DNA from: an uncultured Paracoccaceae bacterium
GTDB taxonomy: Bacteria; Pseudomonadota; Alphaproteobacteria; Rhodobacterales; Rhodobacteraceae
Assembly: GCA_937931795.1 (NCBI GenBank)
Contig: CALHAP010000128.1
Location: 1 to 32,534 of the forward strand
Direction: 5' to 3'
DNA length: 32,534 bases
The position numbers and the translations under genes are program-made. Below the pieces are notes generated by a model that was not told the origin of the DNA, did no database searches, and worked only from the letters and a program-made list of their open reading frames with translations. Position 1 is the stretch's first letter; the number at the start of each line of letters is the position of its first letter. Below, in pieces: positions 1-8,744 of this stretch.

Positions 1-555
1 GGCGCGTGGGACAAGGTGCGCACGGACCCTGCGGTGCGCTTTATGATGGTCGCGATGTTGTTCTATGGGTTGGCGACGTTTGAGGGATCGTTCCTCGCCA
101 TTCGCCCGGTCAACACGCTGTCGCATTACACCGACTGGACCGTGGGCCATGTACATGCGGGCGCACTGGGTTGGGTCGCCTTCATCAGCTTTGGCGCGAT
201 GTATAAAATGGTGCCGTGGATCTGGAAACGAGAGGGCACCTATTCGTTGCGTCTAGAGGCGTGGCACTTCTGGCTCGCGCTGTCGGGCACACTGATCTAC
301 GTCGGCGCGATGTGGAACAGCGGCATTACCCAAGCGTTGATGTGGCAGACCTATGATGCGAACGGGAACCTCGTCTACGCCTTCATCGACACAGTCGATG
401 CAATGCGGCCTTACTACTTTGCCCGTGCCATCGGGGGGCTGCTCTATCTCATCGGGGCCTGCATCGGCGCGTATAATATCTACATGACGGTCAAAGGCCC
501 CGCGATGGCGCCAGCGACCGACGCACACCGTCCAATCTTACAGGCGGGGGAATGA
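1..555 (+). CDS. ccoN: cbb3-type cytochrome c oxidase subunit I, C-terminal part (5' truncated by window edge)
   Basis: Open frame from base 1 (GAWDKVRTDPAVRF...), motif VGHVHAGALGWVAFISFGAMYKMVPWIW typical of CcoN; followed directly by ccoO. Confidence 0.95.
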   Translation, partial: GAWDKVRTDPAVRFMMVAMLFYGLATFEGSFLAIRPVNTLSHYTDWTVGHVHAGALGWVAFISFGAMYKMVPWIWKREGTYSLRLEAWHFWLALSGTLIYVGAMWNSGITQALMWQTYDANGNLVYAFIDTVDAMRPYYFARAIGGLLYLIGACIGAYNIYMTVKGPAMAPATDAHRPILQAGE

Positions 556-559
556 TCAG

Positions 560-1291
560 ATGAGCACGCCACACCAGAAACTCGAACGCAATGGCATGGG
601 GTTTGCACTGATGATCCTGTTCGTCGCATCGCTTGGCGGATTGTTTGAAATCGCCCCGCTGTTCACCATCGAGAACACGGTCGAAGAAGTCGAAGGTATG
701 CGCCCCTACACACCGCTAGAAGTCGCAGGGCGCGATATCTATGTGCGCGAAGGCTGCTATGCCTGCCACAGCCAGATGATCCGCACCTTGCGCTCGGATG
801 TTGACCGCTACGGGCATTATTCACTGGCCGCCGAGAGCATGTATGACCACCCGCATCAATGGGGATCCAAACGCACGGGTCCAGACCTCGCGCGAGTGGG
901 GGGCAAATATTCCGACACATGGCACGTGGCCCACCTGCAAAACCCACGCGATTTCGTCGAAGGATCGGTGATGCCGGGCTATAGCTTTTTGTCGGAGACA
1001 CCACTGAACACACATCCGCTCGAAGGGTCATTGATCGCCCTGCGCCGCGTGGGCGTGCCCTACACGGACGCACAAATCGACACCGCCATGGTCGACGCGC
1101 TGCGCCAAGCAGACCCATTCGCCAATTACGAAGGCGATCTGCAAGACAGCTACGGCCCCAACGTCCAAGTCCGCGATTTCGACGGGCAACCAGACCGCGT
1201 AACGGAAATGGACGCGCTGGTGGCCTACCTGCAAATGCTCGGCACCTTGGTCGATTTCGACAGCTTCGATGCGGAGGCAAACAACCGATGA
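560..1291 (+). CDS. ccoO: cbb3-type cytochrome c oxidase subunit II (mono-heme)
   Basis: 243 aa; N-terminal TM, heme-binding CYACHSQMIRTLRSDVDRYGHYS. Confidence 0.97.
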   Translation: MSTPHQKLERNGMGFALMILFVASLGGLFEIAPLFTIENTVEEVEGMRPYTPLEVAGRDIYVREGCYACHSQMIRTLRSDVDRYGHYSLAAESMYDHPHQWGSKRTGPDLARVGGKYSDTWHVAHLQNPRDFVEGSVMPGYSFLSETPLNTHPLEGSLIALRRVGVPYTDAQIDTAMVDALRQADPFANYEGDLQDSYGPNVQVRDFDGQPDRVTEMDALVAYLQMLGTLVDFDSFDAEANNR

Positions 1292-1449
1292 CACATGACG
1301 CAGTGCTCGTCTTTTCCAAAACCTGGGGCGCGGTTTATTTGCTTGCCGTCTTCTTGCTCGCGGTCGTCTGGGTTTACTGGCCATCGCACAAAAAGACCTA
1401 CGACAAAGCGGCGCAATCCCCTTTGCTAGACGAGGACATCCAACGATGA
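1288..1449 (+). CDS. ccoQ: cbb3-type cytochrome oxidase subunit CcoQ/FixQ (53 aa, not in supplied ORF track)
   Basis: ATG at 1288 overlaps the ccoO stop; translates MTHDAVLVFSKTWGAVYLLAVFLLAVVWVYWPSHKKTYDKAAQSPLLDEDIQR; position between ccoO and ccoP, one TM and a basic tail. Confidence 0.92.
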   Translation: MTHDAVLVFSKTWGAVYLLAVFLLAVVWVYWPSHKKTYDKAAQSPLLDEDIQR

Positions 1450-2312
1450 AATCCGAGCTGGACGAAGCAAGCGGGCAGCACACGACCGGTCACGAATGGG
1501 ACGGGGTGAAAGAGCTGAACACACCCGTGCCTCTGGCGTTTCGCGTCTCGCTATGGCTGACCATTGCGGTCGCAGTGATCATGTGGGTGTTGTATCCGTC
1601 TTGGCCCGGTGTGGCAGACTACCTCAAGGGCACGGCCGGATATTCATCGCGCGACCGCGTGGCTGAGGCGGTCGCAGACCGTCAAGCGTTGCGTCTGCAA
1701 CAAATGCCCGAATTTGCCGCATTGGACATCTATGATCTGGCCGAAGACCCAACGCTTGAAGCCCGCTATGCCCCGGCGATCTCGGTGCTCTACCGCGATA
1801 ATTGCGCCGCCTGCCATGGGCGTGACCTGAAAGGGCAAACAAATTTCCCCAATCTCACCGATGACCACTGGTTGTGGTCCGGCGACCCCGGTGAAATCGA
1901 ATATACGCTGCAAGTCGGGATAAATCACACCAGCGATGATACCCGCTGGGCGCAGATGCCCGCCTTTGGCGACGGCATGTTAGAGACCGAAGACCTGTTG
2001 TCAGTGGTGGAATACGTGTTGCAAATTTCCGGATCGGAACATGATGCCGCGCGGGCGTCTGTCGGGGCTGATGTGTTCGAAAACAACTGCGTAGGGTGTC
2101 ACAACGACGGCGGGATCGGCGGCTATGAAAATGGCGCGCCCAGCCTAGTGGATGACGCGTGGATTTACGGTGGCTCGCGCAGCACCTTGCGCGAAACATT
2201 ACAATATGGCCGCGCAGGCGTGATGCCCGGATGGCAAGGCCGGCTGACGGACGAAGAGATCAAGAAGCTGGCGCTCTATGTGCTTTGGGCAGGCCAAGAT
2301 GGACCGAACTGA
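1446..2312 (+). CDS. ccoP: cbb3-type cytochrome c oxidase subunit III (di-heme)
   Basis: 288 aa; two CxxCH motifs (CAACHGRDLKGQ, CVGCHNDGGIGG), N-terminal TM. Confidence 0.97.
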   Translation: MKSELDEASGQHTTGHEWDGVKELNTPVPLAFRVSLWLTIAVAVIMWVLYPSWPGVADYLKGTAGYSSRDRVAEAVADRQALRLQQMPEFAALDIYDLAEDPTLEARYAPAISVLYRDNCAACHGRDLKGQTNFPNLTDDHWLWSGDPGEIEYTLQVGINHTSDDTRWAQMPAFGDGMLETEDLLSVVEYVLQISGSEHDAARASVGADVFENNCVGCHNDGGIGGYENGAPSLVDDAWIYGGSRSTLRETLQYGRAGVMPGWQGRLTDEEIKKLALYVLWAGQDGPN

Positions 2313-2463
2313 GAAAGACCCACAGTTTCGCAACAAGATGTTTGTGCTGATCGGCGTCTTACTGATTGGCTATATCGGGATCAAATCATGGCATGTGATG
2401 ATTGCGATTGACGCCTACCAAGGTCAAGTGCTTGATCACAGCACGCAAGGCGCCGCGAAGTGA
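2299..2463 (+). CDS. small single-TM protein (54 aa) between ccoP and ccoI; function unknown
   Basis: ATG 2299 overlaps the ccoP 3' end; stop TGA overlaps the GTG start of ccoI at 2460; MDRTEKDPQFRNKMFVLIGVLLIGYIGIKSWHVMIAIDAYQGQVLDHSTQGAAK. Confidence 0.7.
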   Translation: MDRTEKDPQFRNKMFVLIGVLLIGYIGIKSWHVMIAIDAYQGQVLDHSTQGAAK

Positions 2464-4535
2464 CACCGCACAGTCTGACATTTGCGCTCGATGGTGTGAC
2501 CTGCGCGGGCTGTATCGCCAAGATCGAGCGCCACGTCACAGCCCAACAGGGCGTCGTGCTGGCGCGGGGCAATGCCACTGTCGAACGCATCAGGCTGGTA
2601 TGGGATCCCGCCTTTCAGACAGCCGAGAGCTTGGCCGATCATATCCGCACATTGGGCTACGACGCCCTGCCGTTCCAGCCCGGTGACAGCACCCCTGCCG
2701 CACCTTCGCTGCTCCCACAGCTTGGATTGGCCGCCTTTGCGATGATGAACATCATGGCGATCTCATTTGCCGTTTGGGCCGGGGTCGCCACCGATATGGG
2801 GCCGGGCAGTATGCAGTTTCTGCACTGGGTTTCGGCCGCCCTCGCCACCCCGGTTGTGCTCTATTCTGCGGCGGTCTTTTACGCGCCGTCCCTGCGCGCG
2901 CTGCGGCAAGGTGCCATGACAATGGACACGCCGATCTCACTCGCCATCGCCATTACCTATCTGGCCAGCCTGTACGAGACATTGCGCGGCAGTGAACACG
3001 TCTACTTTGATGCGGTCACGGCGCTGGTGGTCTTTTTGTTGATCGGACGGGTGATAGAACGCGCATTAAAGCGGCGTTCGGGCGATGCCGCAGAAAACTT
3101 GCGCACCATGATGCAGATCACCGCCCGGCGTGAAAATGCCAGCGGCACCGTGGACCCCGTCCCTGCCAGCGATCTTGCCGTCGGCGATATTGTGGTCATC
3201 GGTAGCGGTGAACGGGTGCCCGCCGATGGCACCTTGTTGTCGGGTTTTGCCCAAGTGGATGAAAGCGTGATCACCGGGGAAACTCTCCCCCGTGACGTGA
3301 TCCGCGATGAGGCGATTGTCGCGGGTGCGATTGTCCACGCTGGACCGGCACGCCTGCTCGTCTGCCATGTGGGCGAAGATGCGCAGATCGGAAAAATCAG
3401 CCAGATGATCGCGGATGTTGCAGCCACCAAAGGCGCTGCCCAAAGGCAAGCCGACAGGTTCGCGCGCGGTTATATACCGCTGGTTCTGGGGGGCGGGGCG
3501 TTTGGATTTGCACTGTGGTATGTCGTGCTCGGGGCCAGCTTTGCCGAGGCGTTGATGATCGCGGTCGCCGTGCTGGTTGTGACCTGTCCTTGCGCGGCGG
3601 GTCTTGCAACGCCTGCGGTCGCGGCACGCGCGGTTAACATCCTGATGCGCGCCGGGATCATCGTCAAATCCAGTGACGCGCTTGAGCGTTTGGCGGACGC
3701 TGACTGCATCATCATGGACAAAACTGGCACGCTTTCGGACCCGGCGCCGATCCTGCAAAATACAGATCATCCGTTGCGTCTTGGCGCGGCCAGACTTGCC
3801 GCTGGCAGCGCGCATCCCTTGGCCAAGGCGCTGTGCCTGGGGGTAGATGTGACGCCTATGGACAACCTCAAAGAACATCCCGGCCAAGGGATTGAAGCGC
3901 CAGACGCTGCGCGTCTTGGGTCTGCACAATTCGTCGGCGCGCGGAACGCGGCAACCGGGCCTGTCTTGTGGTATCGCTCTGCCACGGGCACCCTGCACGA
4001 CTTTCAATTTCGCGAAGCGCCACGGCAGGATTTGGATCACATGATCGCGGGGCTTCGCAGGCTTGATATGCCGCTCACGCTGCTGTCTGGCGATACACCA
4101 CAGGCCGTTGCGGATTTCGCAAACACCCATGGCATTGATCACCACAAAGGGGGGGCCACCCCAAGCGACAAGCTGAAGATATTACAGCGCTCGACTAAGA
4201 GGCCAATTATGTTCGGGGACGGCATCAACGACGCGCCCGCCCTTGCAGCGGCACATGTGTCAATGTCATTTGCCGGCGCAACCGAGGTGGCGCAGGTCGC
4301 CGCCGATATCGTGCTGGCCAGCCCACGGCTTGTCCTTGTCCCAAAGGCAATCAAAACAGCCCGCGCGGCCAGCACATTGATTGCGCAAAACCTGACGTTT
4401 TCGGCTGTCTATAATATCGTGACGGTGCCGCTTGCGTTAGCCGGCGTTCTGACCCCGCTTGTTGCCGCAGTACTGATGTCATCATCGTCCATTATCGTAT
4501 TGGCAAACGGCTTGCGCCTGAGGGTTGAACCATGA
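2460..4535 (+). CDS. ccoI: copper-translocating P1B-type ATPase, cbb3 assembly
   Basis: N-terminal CAGC metal-binding motif, TGE (VITGETLP), CPC (TCPCAAGLATP), DKTGT, GDGINDAPAL; GTG start; in cco context. Confidence 0.93.
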   Translation: MTPHSLTFALDGVTCAGCIAKIERHVTAQQGVVLARGNATVERIRLVWDPAFQTAESLADHIRTLGYDALPFQPGDSTPAAPSLLPQLGLAAFAMMNIMAISFAVWAGVATDMGPGSMQFLHWVSAALATPVVLYSAAVFYAPSLRALRQGAMTMDTPISLAIAITYLASLYETLRGSEHVYFDAVTALVVFLLIGRVIERALKRRSGDAAENLRTMMQITARRENASGTVDPVPASDLAVGDIVVIGSGERVPADGTLLSGFAQVDESVITGETLPRDVIRDEAIVAGAIVHAGPARLLVCHVGEDAQIGKISQMIADVAATKGAAQRQADRFARGYIPLVLGGGAFGFALWYVVLGASFAEALMIAVAVLVVTCPCAAGLATPAVAARAVNILMRAGIIVKSSDALERLADADCIIMDKTGTLSDPAPILQNTDHPLRLGAARLAAGSAHPLAKALCLGVDVTPMDNLKEHPGQGIEAPDAARLGSAQFVGARNAATGPVLWYRSATGTLHDFQFREAPRQDLDHMIAGLRRLDMPLTLLSGDTPQAVADFANTHGIDHHKGGATPSDKLKILQRSTKRPIMFGDGINDAPALAAAHVSMSFAGATEVAQVAADIVLASPRLVLVPKAIKTARAASTLIAQNLTFSAVYNIVTVPLALAGVLTPLVAAVLMSSSSIIVLANGLRLRVEP

Positions 4536-4723
4536 CGGCCATTATTTATCTGATCCCGATTTCACTTGGTCTTGGGCTATGCGCGTTGCTCGGATTTTTC
4601 TGGTCTGTGCGCGCCCAGCAATACGACAATCTGGAAAGTGATGCGCACCGTATTCTTTATGCTGACGACAATCCTATGACGGATGATCAACGACAGGCAC
4701 TGCGCTCATCCGGGGACGATTGA
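4532..4723 (+). CDS. ccoS: cbb3-type cytochrome oxidase assembly protein CcoS
   Basis: 63 aa, one TM, LIPISLGLGLCALLGFFWSVRAQQYDNLESDAHRIL; 4-bp overlap with ccoI. Confidence 0.93.
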   Translation: MTAIIYLIPISLGLGLCALLGFFWSVRAQQYDNLESDAHRILYADDNPMTDDQRQALRSSGDD

Positions 4724-4739
4724 ACAACCCCAGACGTCT

Positions 4740-4767
4740 ACCGATCACCTCATCGGTCAATTTTTTT
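4740..4767 (+). terminator. Rho-independent terminator of the cco operon
   Basis: ACCGAT-cacctc-ATCGGT followed by caaTTTTTTT in the ccoS/proV convergent gap. Confidence 0.75.
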
Positions 4768-4790
4768 ATGGCTTACAGCTGCAAAGCGTC

Positions 4791-5852
4791 CTAGCTCGCC
4801 TTGCTGCGGATGCCGTCGTCCGACGCCCCTGTCGGGACCAATGCGCGCATGAGGTGTTGCATGTCCAGCACCCCCAATTGCGCCCCGTCCGCCATGACCC
4901 GGTAGCTTTTGGTGGGGTCGCCACCAGACACCGATAGCACCGATTCCAACGTATCATTGGGGCCCACATCGCCCGCCAGATCAGCGGCAAGAGTGGTTTG
5001 TGCGGTCATCACCGAGCGGACGCGAAGCACGCGGGCACGGTTAATATCGCTGATGAAATCGACGATATAGGGGTCATTCGGATGTAGCAAAATCTCTTGC
5101 GGTTCGCCCTGCTGCACAACAGCGCCGTCCTTCAAAATCACCAAATGATCCGCCAATTTCAGCGCCTCATCGAGGTCGTGGCTGATGAACACAATGGTTT
5201 TGTGCAGCTCTTGTTGCAGCTCCAACAGCAGGTTTTGCATGTCGGTGCGGATCAGCGGGTCCAACGCCGAAAAGGCTTCGTCCATCAGCATAATCGGCGC
5301 ATTGGACGTCAGAGCACGGGCGATACCGACGCGCTGTTGCATGCCACCAGACAGCTGATGGGGGTATTGATGCCCCTGCCCGCCAAGGCCCACGCGGTCG
5401 AGCCAACGGTCTGCGTCCCGCTCGTAGGTCTCGCGTTTGACGCCCTGCACGGCCTGCGCCATGCCTGCATTATCCAGCACGCTACGGTGGGGCAGCAGCG
5501 CAAAATGCTGGAACACCATAGACATCTGCTTGCGTCGCATCTGCCGCAGGCGGTCTTCGCCATACGCCAGTACGTCTTCGCCATCAACGATAATTTCACC
5601 CGCCGTAGGTTCGATCAGACGGTTCACATGCCGGATCAAGGTCGACTTGCCCGACCCAGACAAACCCATGATCACAGTGATCTCGCCGCTTTGCATCTCG
5701 ACGTTAATGTCTTGCAACCCCAACACATGACGATGCTCATCGAGCAGTTGGGTTTTACCCATGCCACCGCGTACGCGTGCGAGGGCGTCCTGCGGGTCGG
5801 GTCCAAAAATCTTGTAGAGATTGCGGATCGAGATGCTTGTTTCTTGGCTCAT
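4791..5852 (-). CDS. proV: glycine betaine/proline-type ABC transporter ATP-binding protein
   Basis: 353 aa; Walker A GLSGSGKST, signature LSGGMQQRVG, Walker B MLMDEAFSALDP, degenerate C-terminal CBS region. Confidence 0.92.
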   Translation of the reverse strand: MSQETSISIRNLYKIFGPDPQDALARVRGGMGKTQLLDEHRHVLGLQDINVEMQSGEITVIMGLSGSGKSTLIRHVNRLIEPTAGEIIVDGEDVLAYGEDRLRQMRRKQMSMVFQHFALLPHRSVLDNAGMAQAVQGVKRETYERDADRWLDRVGLGGQGHQYPHQLSGGMQQRVGIARALTSNAPIMLMDEAFSALDPLIRTDMQNLLLELQQELHKTIVFISHDLDEALKLADHLVILKDGAVVQQGEPQEILLHPNDPYIVDFISDINRARVLRVRSVMTAQTTLAADLAGDVGPNDTLESVLSVSGGDPTKSYRVMADGAQLGVLDMQHLMRALVPTGASDDGIRSKAS

Positions 5853-5864
5853 GACGATCCCCTC

Positions 5865-6920
5865 TTAATGCCGCGGCACAGCACTGGCGGCGTTCACACG
5901 CGCCAACGCGGCCTTGGTGACGCGGTCGAGCATGACCGCCAGCAGCACAATCCCCAGACCCGCAATCAGCCCGACGCCCAGTTCAAGGTTGCGGATCCCC
6001 CGCAGCACCAGCACGCCCAGACCCGGCGCGGACACCAGAGACGCGATGACGACCATCGCGAGGCTCATCATAATCGTCTGGTTCACACCCGCCATGATGT
6101 TGGGCAAAGCCAGCGGGATTTCGACGCCATAGAGCTTTTGCCGCGCGGTCATGCCAAAGGCGTCGGCGGCCTCGATCACTTCCTTATCCACCAGCCGTAT
6201 CCCGAGATCGGTCAGACGGATCACCGGCACGATGGCGTACAATATGATCGCGATCCCGTAGAGCTTGGGCTCCGTGACTGAAAACAGAAAGATCAGCGGG
6301 ATCAGATACACGAATGTCGGCAGCGTTTGCAGCATGTCCAGCACCGGGATCATGATCCTTTGCAACCTGTTACTGCGCGACATCGCGATGCCTATGGGCA
6401 CCCCAAACGCGACACATAGGGCCGCACAGACAAAGATGATCGACAGCGTTTGCATGGCGAAACTAAAGTGGTCGATGAAGGCCAAAAAGCAGAGCGTTCC
6501 CGCGACAAAACCCGCGAGCTTCCATGACTTGGCGGCGAAATAAGCGATCAGCGAAAGCAATGGGATCATGATCCACCACGGCGTCGTCTGTGAAATATAA
6601 AGCGCGGCTTCGAGCAGCCAGCTCAGCGGTTGCGTCAGCGGGTCCAGCACGATTTTCAGAGTGTCTTTCACCCCCAAAAATGCATCCTCGACACCGCGCG
6701 TCATATCGCGGGTCCGGGCCATCGACGGGCAGGCTTCGTTGAGCGCATTAAGGGATGGAAATGGCAGGTTCCACAGATCGGCAAAGCCCGAGCTTGCATC
6801 GTCGTTTGCACTGCCCCCCGCGAGCAATTCCGCCATGCTCATCGGTGCATCGCCCGCTTCGGGTTCACCGCACCAATTGCGTAGACCTAAGGAATTAAAG
6901 ACGAAATCATACGTCGCCAT
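5865..6920 (-). CDS. proW: glycine betaine/proline-type ABC transporter permease
   Basis: 351 aa; ProW-like inner-membrane domain (VLDMLQTLPTFVYLIPLIFLF, EAADAFGMTARQKLYGVEIPLALPNIMAGVNQTIMMSLAMVVIASLVSAPGLG). Confidence 0.92.
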   Translation of the reverse strand: MATYDFVFNSLGLRNWCGEPEAGDAPMSMAELLAGGSANDDASSGFADLWNLPFPSLNALNEACPSMARTRDMTRGVEDAFLGVKDTLKIVLDPLTQPLSWLLEAALYISQTTPWWIMIPLLSLIAYFAAKSWKLAGFVAGTLCFLAFIDHFSFAMQTLSIIFVCAALCVAFGVPIGIAMSRSNRLQRIMIPVLDMLQTLPTFVYLIPLIFLFSVTEPKLYGIAIILYAIVPVIRLTDLGIRLVDKEVIEAADAFGMTARQKLYGVEIPLALPNIMAGVNQTIMMSLAMVVIASLVSAPGLGVLVLRGIRNLELGVGLIAGLGIVLLAVMLDRVTKAALARVNAASAVPRH

Positions 6921-6968
6921 GTGCCACCAGCCCTGTAAATCACTTCATATTCTTGAAAGAAGAAAGCA

Positions 6969-6999
6969 GGTCCGGCGATGCTGCGCGCACCGCCAGACC
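6969..6999 (-). promoter_or_regulatory. strong intergenic stem-loop between proX and proW
   Basis: Minus strand GGTCTGGCGGTGC-GCGCA-GCATCGCCGGACC: 13-bp stem including two wobble pairs, 5-nt loop; 12 nt after the proX stop codon. Confidence 0.7.
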
Positions 7000-7011
7000 C
7001 GAAACGTCGAT

Positions 7012-7971
7012 TTACTGGAAGATCGCGCCCAGCTTGGCACCGGCCTCTTCGTTGACCCATGACATCCACATGTCCTGATTGTTGGTCAAGAAGTAGACGG
7101 CGGCCTCTTCGGACGACGCGCTGTTGTCGGCCTGCCATGCCAGCAAAGTGCTCATGTCAGCGGCACTGAACGAGATGTTCTGCACCAGCTCGAACGCGTC
7201 TGGGCTGCGCTCAGCGAAGTCTGACGTCACGACAGTCAGCACAGGGGCCGCAGGGTAGGACGAGACCGCAGGTGTTGCGCAGTCAACGGTCTGGTTACAG
7301 CTGTGCACCTCTGCATCATAGGGGCCCATATCCACGGCGACCATGTTGTAGCGGCCTAGGATGGCTGTTGGGCCGTAGTAGTAGCCAAAGAACGGCTCTT
7401 GCGCTTCGTAGGCCGATGCAATGGCAGCACCCAGTGTTTCGCCGGACCCGTGGTTGAAGACCTCCATGCCGTTGCCTTCGAAATCAAAGGCTTGGATAAG
7501 GTTGTCGTTGGCGATGCGGCAACCCCAGCCATCGGGGCAGTTGTGGAATTTGCCACCGACCAGCTCTGGATTGGCCAACACGCCTTCGATGGTGGCCAGC
7601 TCTGGGTGTGCTTCGACCAGATAATCTGGGATCAACCAGTTTTCGACACCACCGTCAGAGATGACATTGGCGGCGCGGATCACTTTACCTTCGTCTTCCA
7701 ACTGATTGAAAAGAGGCGCCGAATTGACCCACAGCTCTGGAACGATGTCCGGCTCGTTGTTTTCCGCCAGCGATGTCACAGCCGTGGTTGTCGCCGATGG
7801 CACCACTGTCACGTCGCAGCTATAGCCCTGCACCAGCAGGAATTCTGTGACTTTGGTGATGATCGACGCCGAGGCCCAGTTCATCTCCGCCAGTGAAACT
7901 TCGCCGCAATCTTGTGCAAAAGCAGGGGCCGCAATCGCGCTGAATGCGCCCGCAATAAGTATCTTTTTCAT
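7012..7971 (-). CDS. proX: glycine betaine/proline-type ABC transporter substrate-binding protein
   Basis: 319 aa; signal peptide MKKILIAGAFSAIAAPAFA, OpuAC-like fold (NWASASIITKVTEFLL...GYYYGPTAILGRYNMV). Confidence 0.9.
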   Translation of the reverse strand: MKKILIAGAFSAIAAPAFAQDCGEVSLAEMNWASASIITKVTEFLLVQGYSCDVTVVPSATTTAVTSLAENNEPDIVPELWVNSAPLFNQLEDEGKVIRAANVISDGGVENWLIPDYLVEAHPELATIEGVLANPELVGGKFHNCPDGWGCRIANDNLIQAFDFEGNGMEVFNHGSGETLGAAIASAYEAQEPFFGYYYGPTAILGRYNMVAVDMGPYDAEVHSCNQTVDCATPAVSSYPAAPVLTVVTSDFAERSPDAFELVQNISFSAADMSTLLAWQADNSASSEEAAVYFLTNNQDMWMSWVNEEAGAKLGAIFQ

Positions 7972-8060
7972 GGTCTTCTCCCGTTTGAGTGGTCGTCTTG
8001 GTTATTCTTGTCGTCGCTTGGCGCCGCTTGCCCGGCGCTAAGATCGAGGTCTTGGTGATG

Positions 8061-8744
8061 TTAATCCGTATCAGGTGTGTCCCCGCCCGCCCGCGCCTGC
8101 GACAGTGCGGTCGCCGGGACCGTCATGCGCCGCGCAAATCTGTCGAGCTGGGCATAGGTTGTCCGCGAAATGCAGGTCGTTGGCGCTGCTGTCTGTCCCC
8201 TGTCTGGCCGCCTGTCCGTCCGGCGGACGCTAAGTGTGGCGGTCTGAGTGTGACCCGTGGCTGGGCTGACCACAAGCACTGAATCGGCAGTAACATACGC
8301 CCATAGCGTATCATTTTGAGAGATTTCGCAGGGGCAGTTGATCACACGCGCCGCCTGCGCGGCAAAGGGCAGCAGCAATTGCGGCGTCAAAACAGCTCCA
8401 ATCTCGACGCCTTGCACCCCCACCCCTTCGGGCAATGCGGCGAAATCCGCGAGAGCAGCCCCCGCGCGCAGTCCACAGACCGGTCCGGCGCTGTGCCACC
8501 GCACTGTCGCAGGCCGGGGGTCAGCCCCATGATCGCCTGCCAAACGGTCCAAAATGATATCCGCCCAAGTGAACCCACGCTCGGCCAACCACACGGCGGC
8601 TACGCCCAATTCCTCGGCCAGCCCCCATTCATACCCCGCCCCACGCGCGGCACGCAGGCTCAGGGCGTTGATCTCAGGCAATGACAGTACGACAGCATCG
8701 CGGGCAACCACGGGCACACCGGTTGGCGTGTCAGTCCCCAGCAT
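8061..8744 (-). CDS. DUF3726-like protein
   Basis: 227 aa from ATG at 8744, which overlaps the stop of the upstream gene (TGATG); LSLPEINALSLRAARGAGYEWGLAEELGVAAVWLAERG resembles DUF3726 from memory. Confidence 0.65.
   Translation of the reverse strand: MLGTDTPTGVPVVARDAVVLSLPEINALSLRAARGAGYEWGLAEELGVAAVWLAERGFTWADIILDRLAGDHGADPRPATVRWHSAGPVCGLRAGAALADFAALPEGVGVQGVEIGAVLTPQLLLPFAAQAARVINCPCEISQNDTLWAYVTADSVLVVSPATGHTQTATLSVRRTDRRPDRGQTAAPTTCISRTTYAQLDRFARRMTVPATALSQARAGGDTPDTD

Noticed and set aside
3066-4145. 359-aa minus-strand ORF antisense to ccoI
   Set aside because: Overlaps highly conserved P-type ATPase motifs on the other strand; low-complexity translation.
5097-6281. 394-aa plus-strand ORF antisense to proV/proW
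   Set aside because: His/Gln/Arg-rich shadow translation spanning two well-supported genes; no domain character.
8017-8042. Hairpin CTTGGCGCCG-CTTGCC-CGGCGCTAAG between the DUF3726-like gene and proX
   Set aside because: On the transcribed minus strand it carries an A/C mismatch and lacks a U-tract; too weak to call as terminator.
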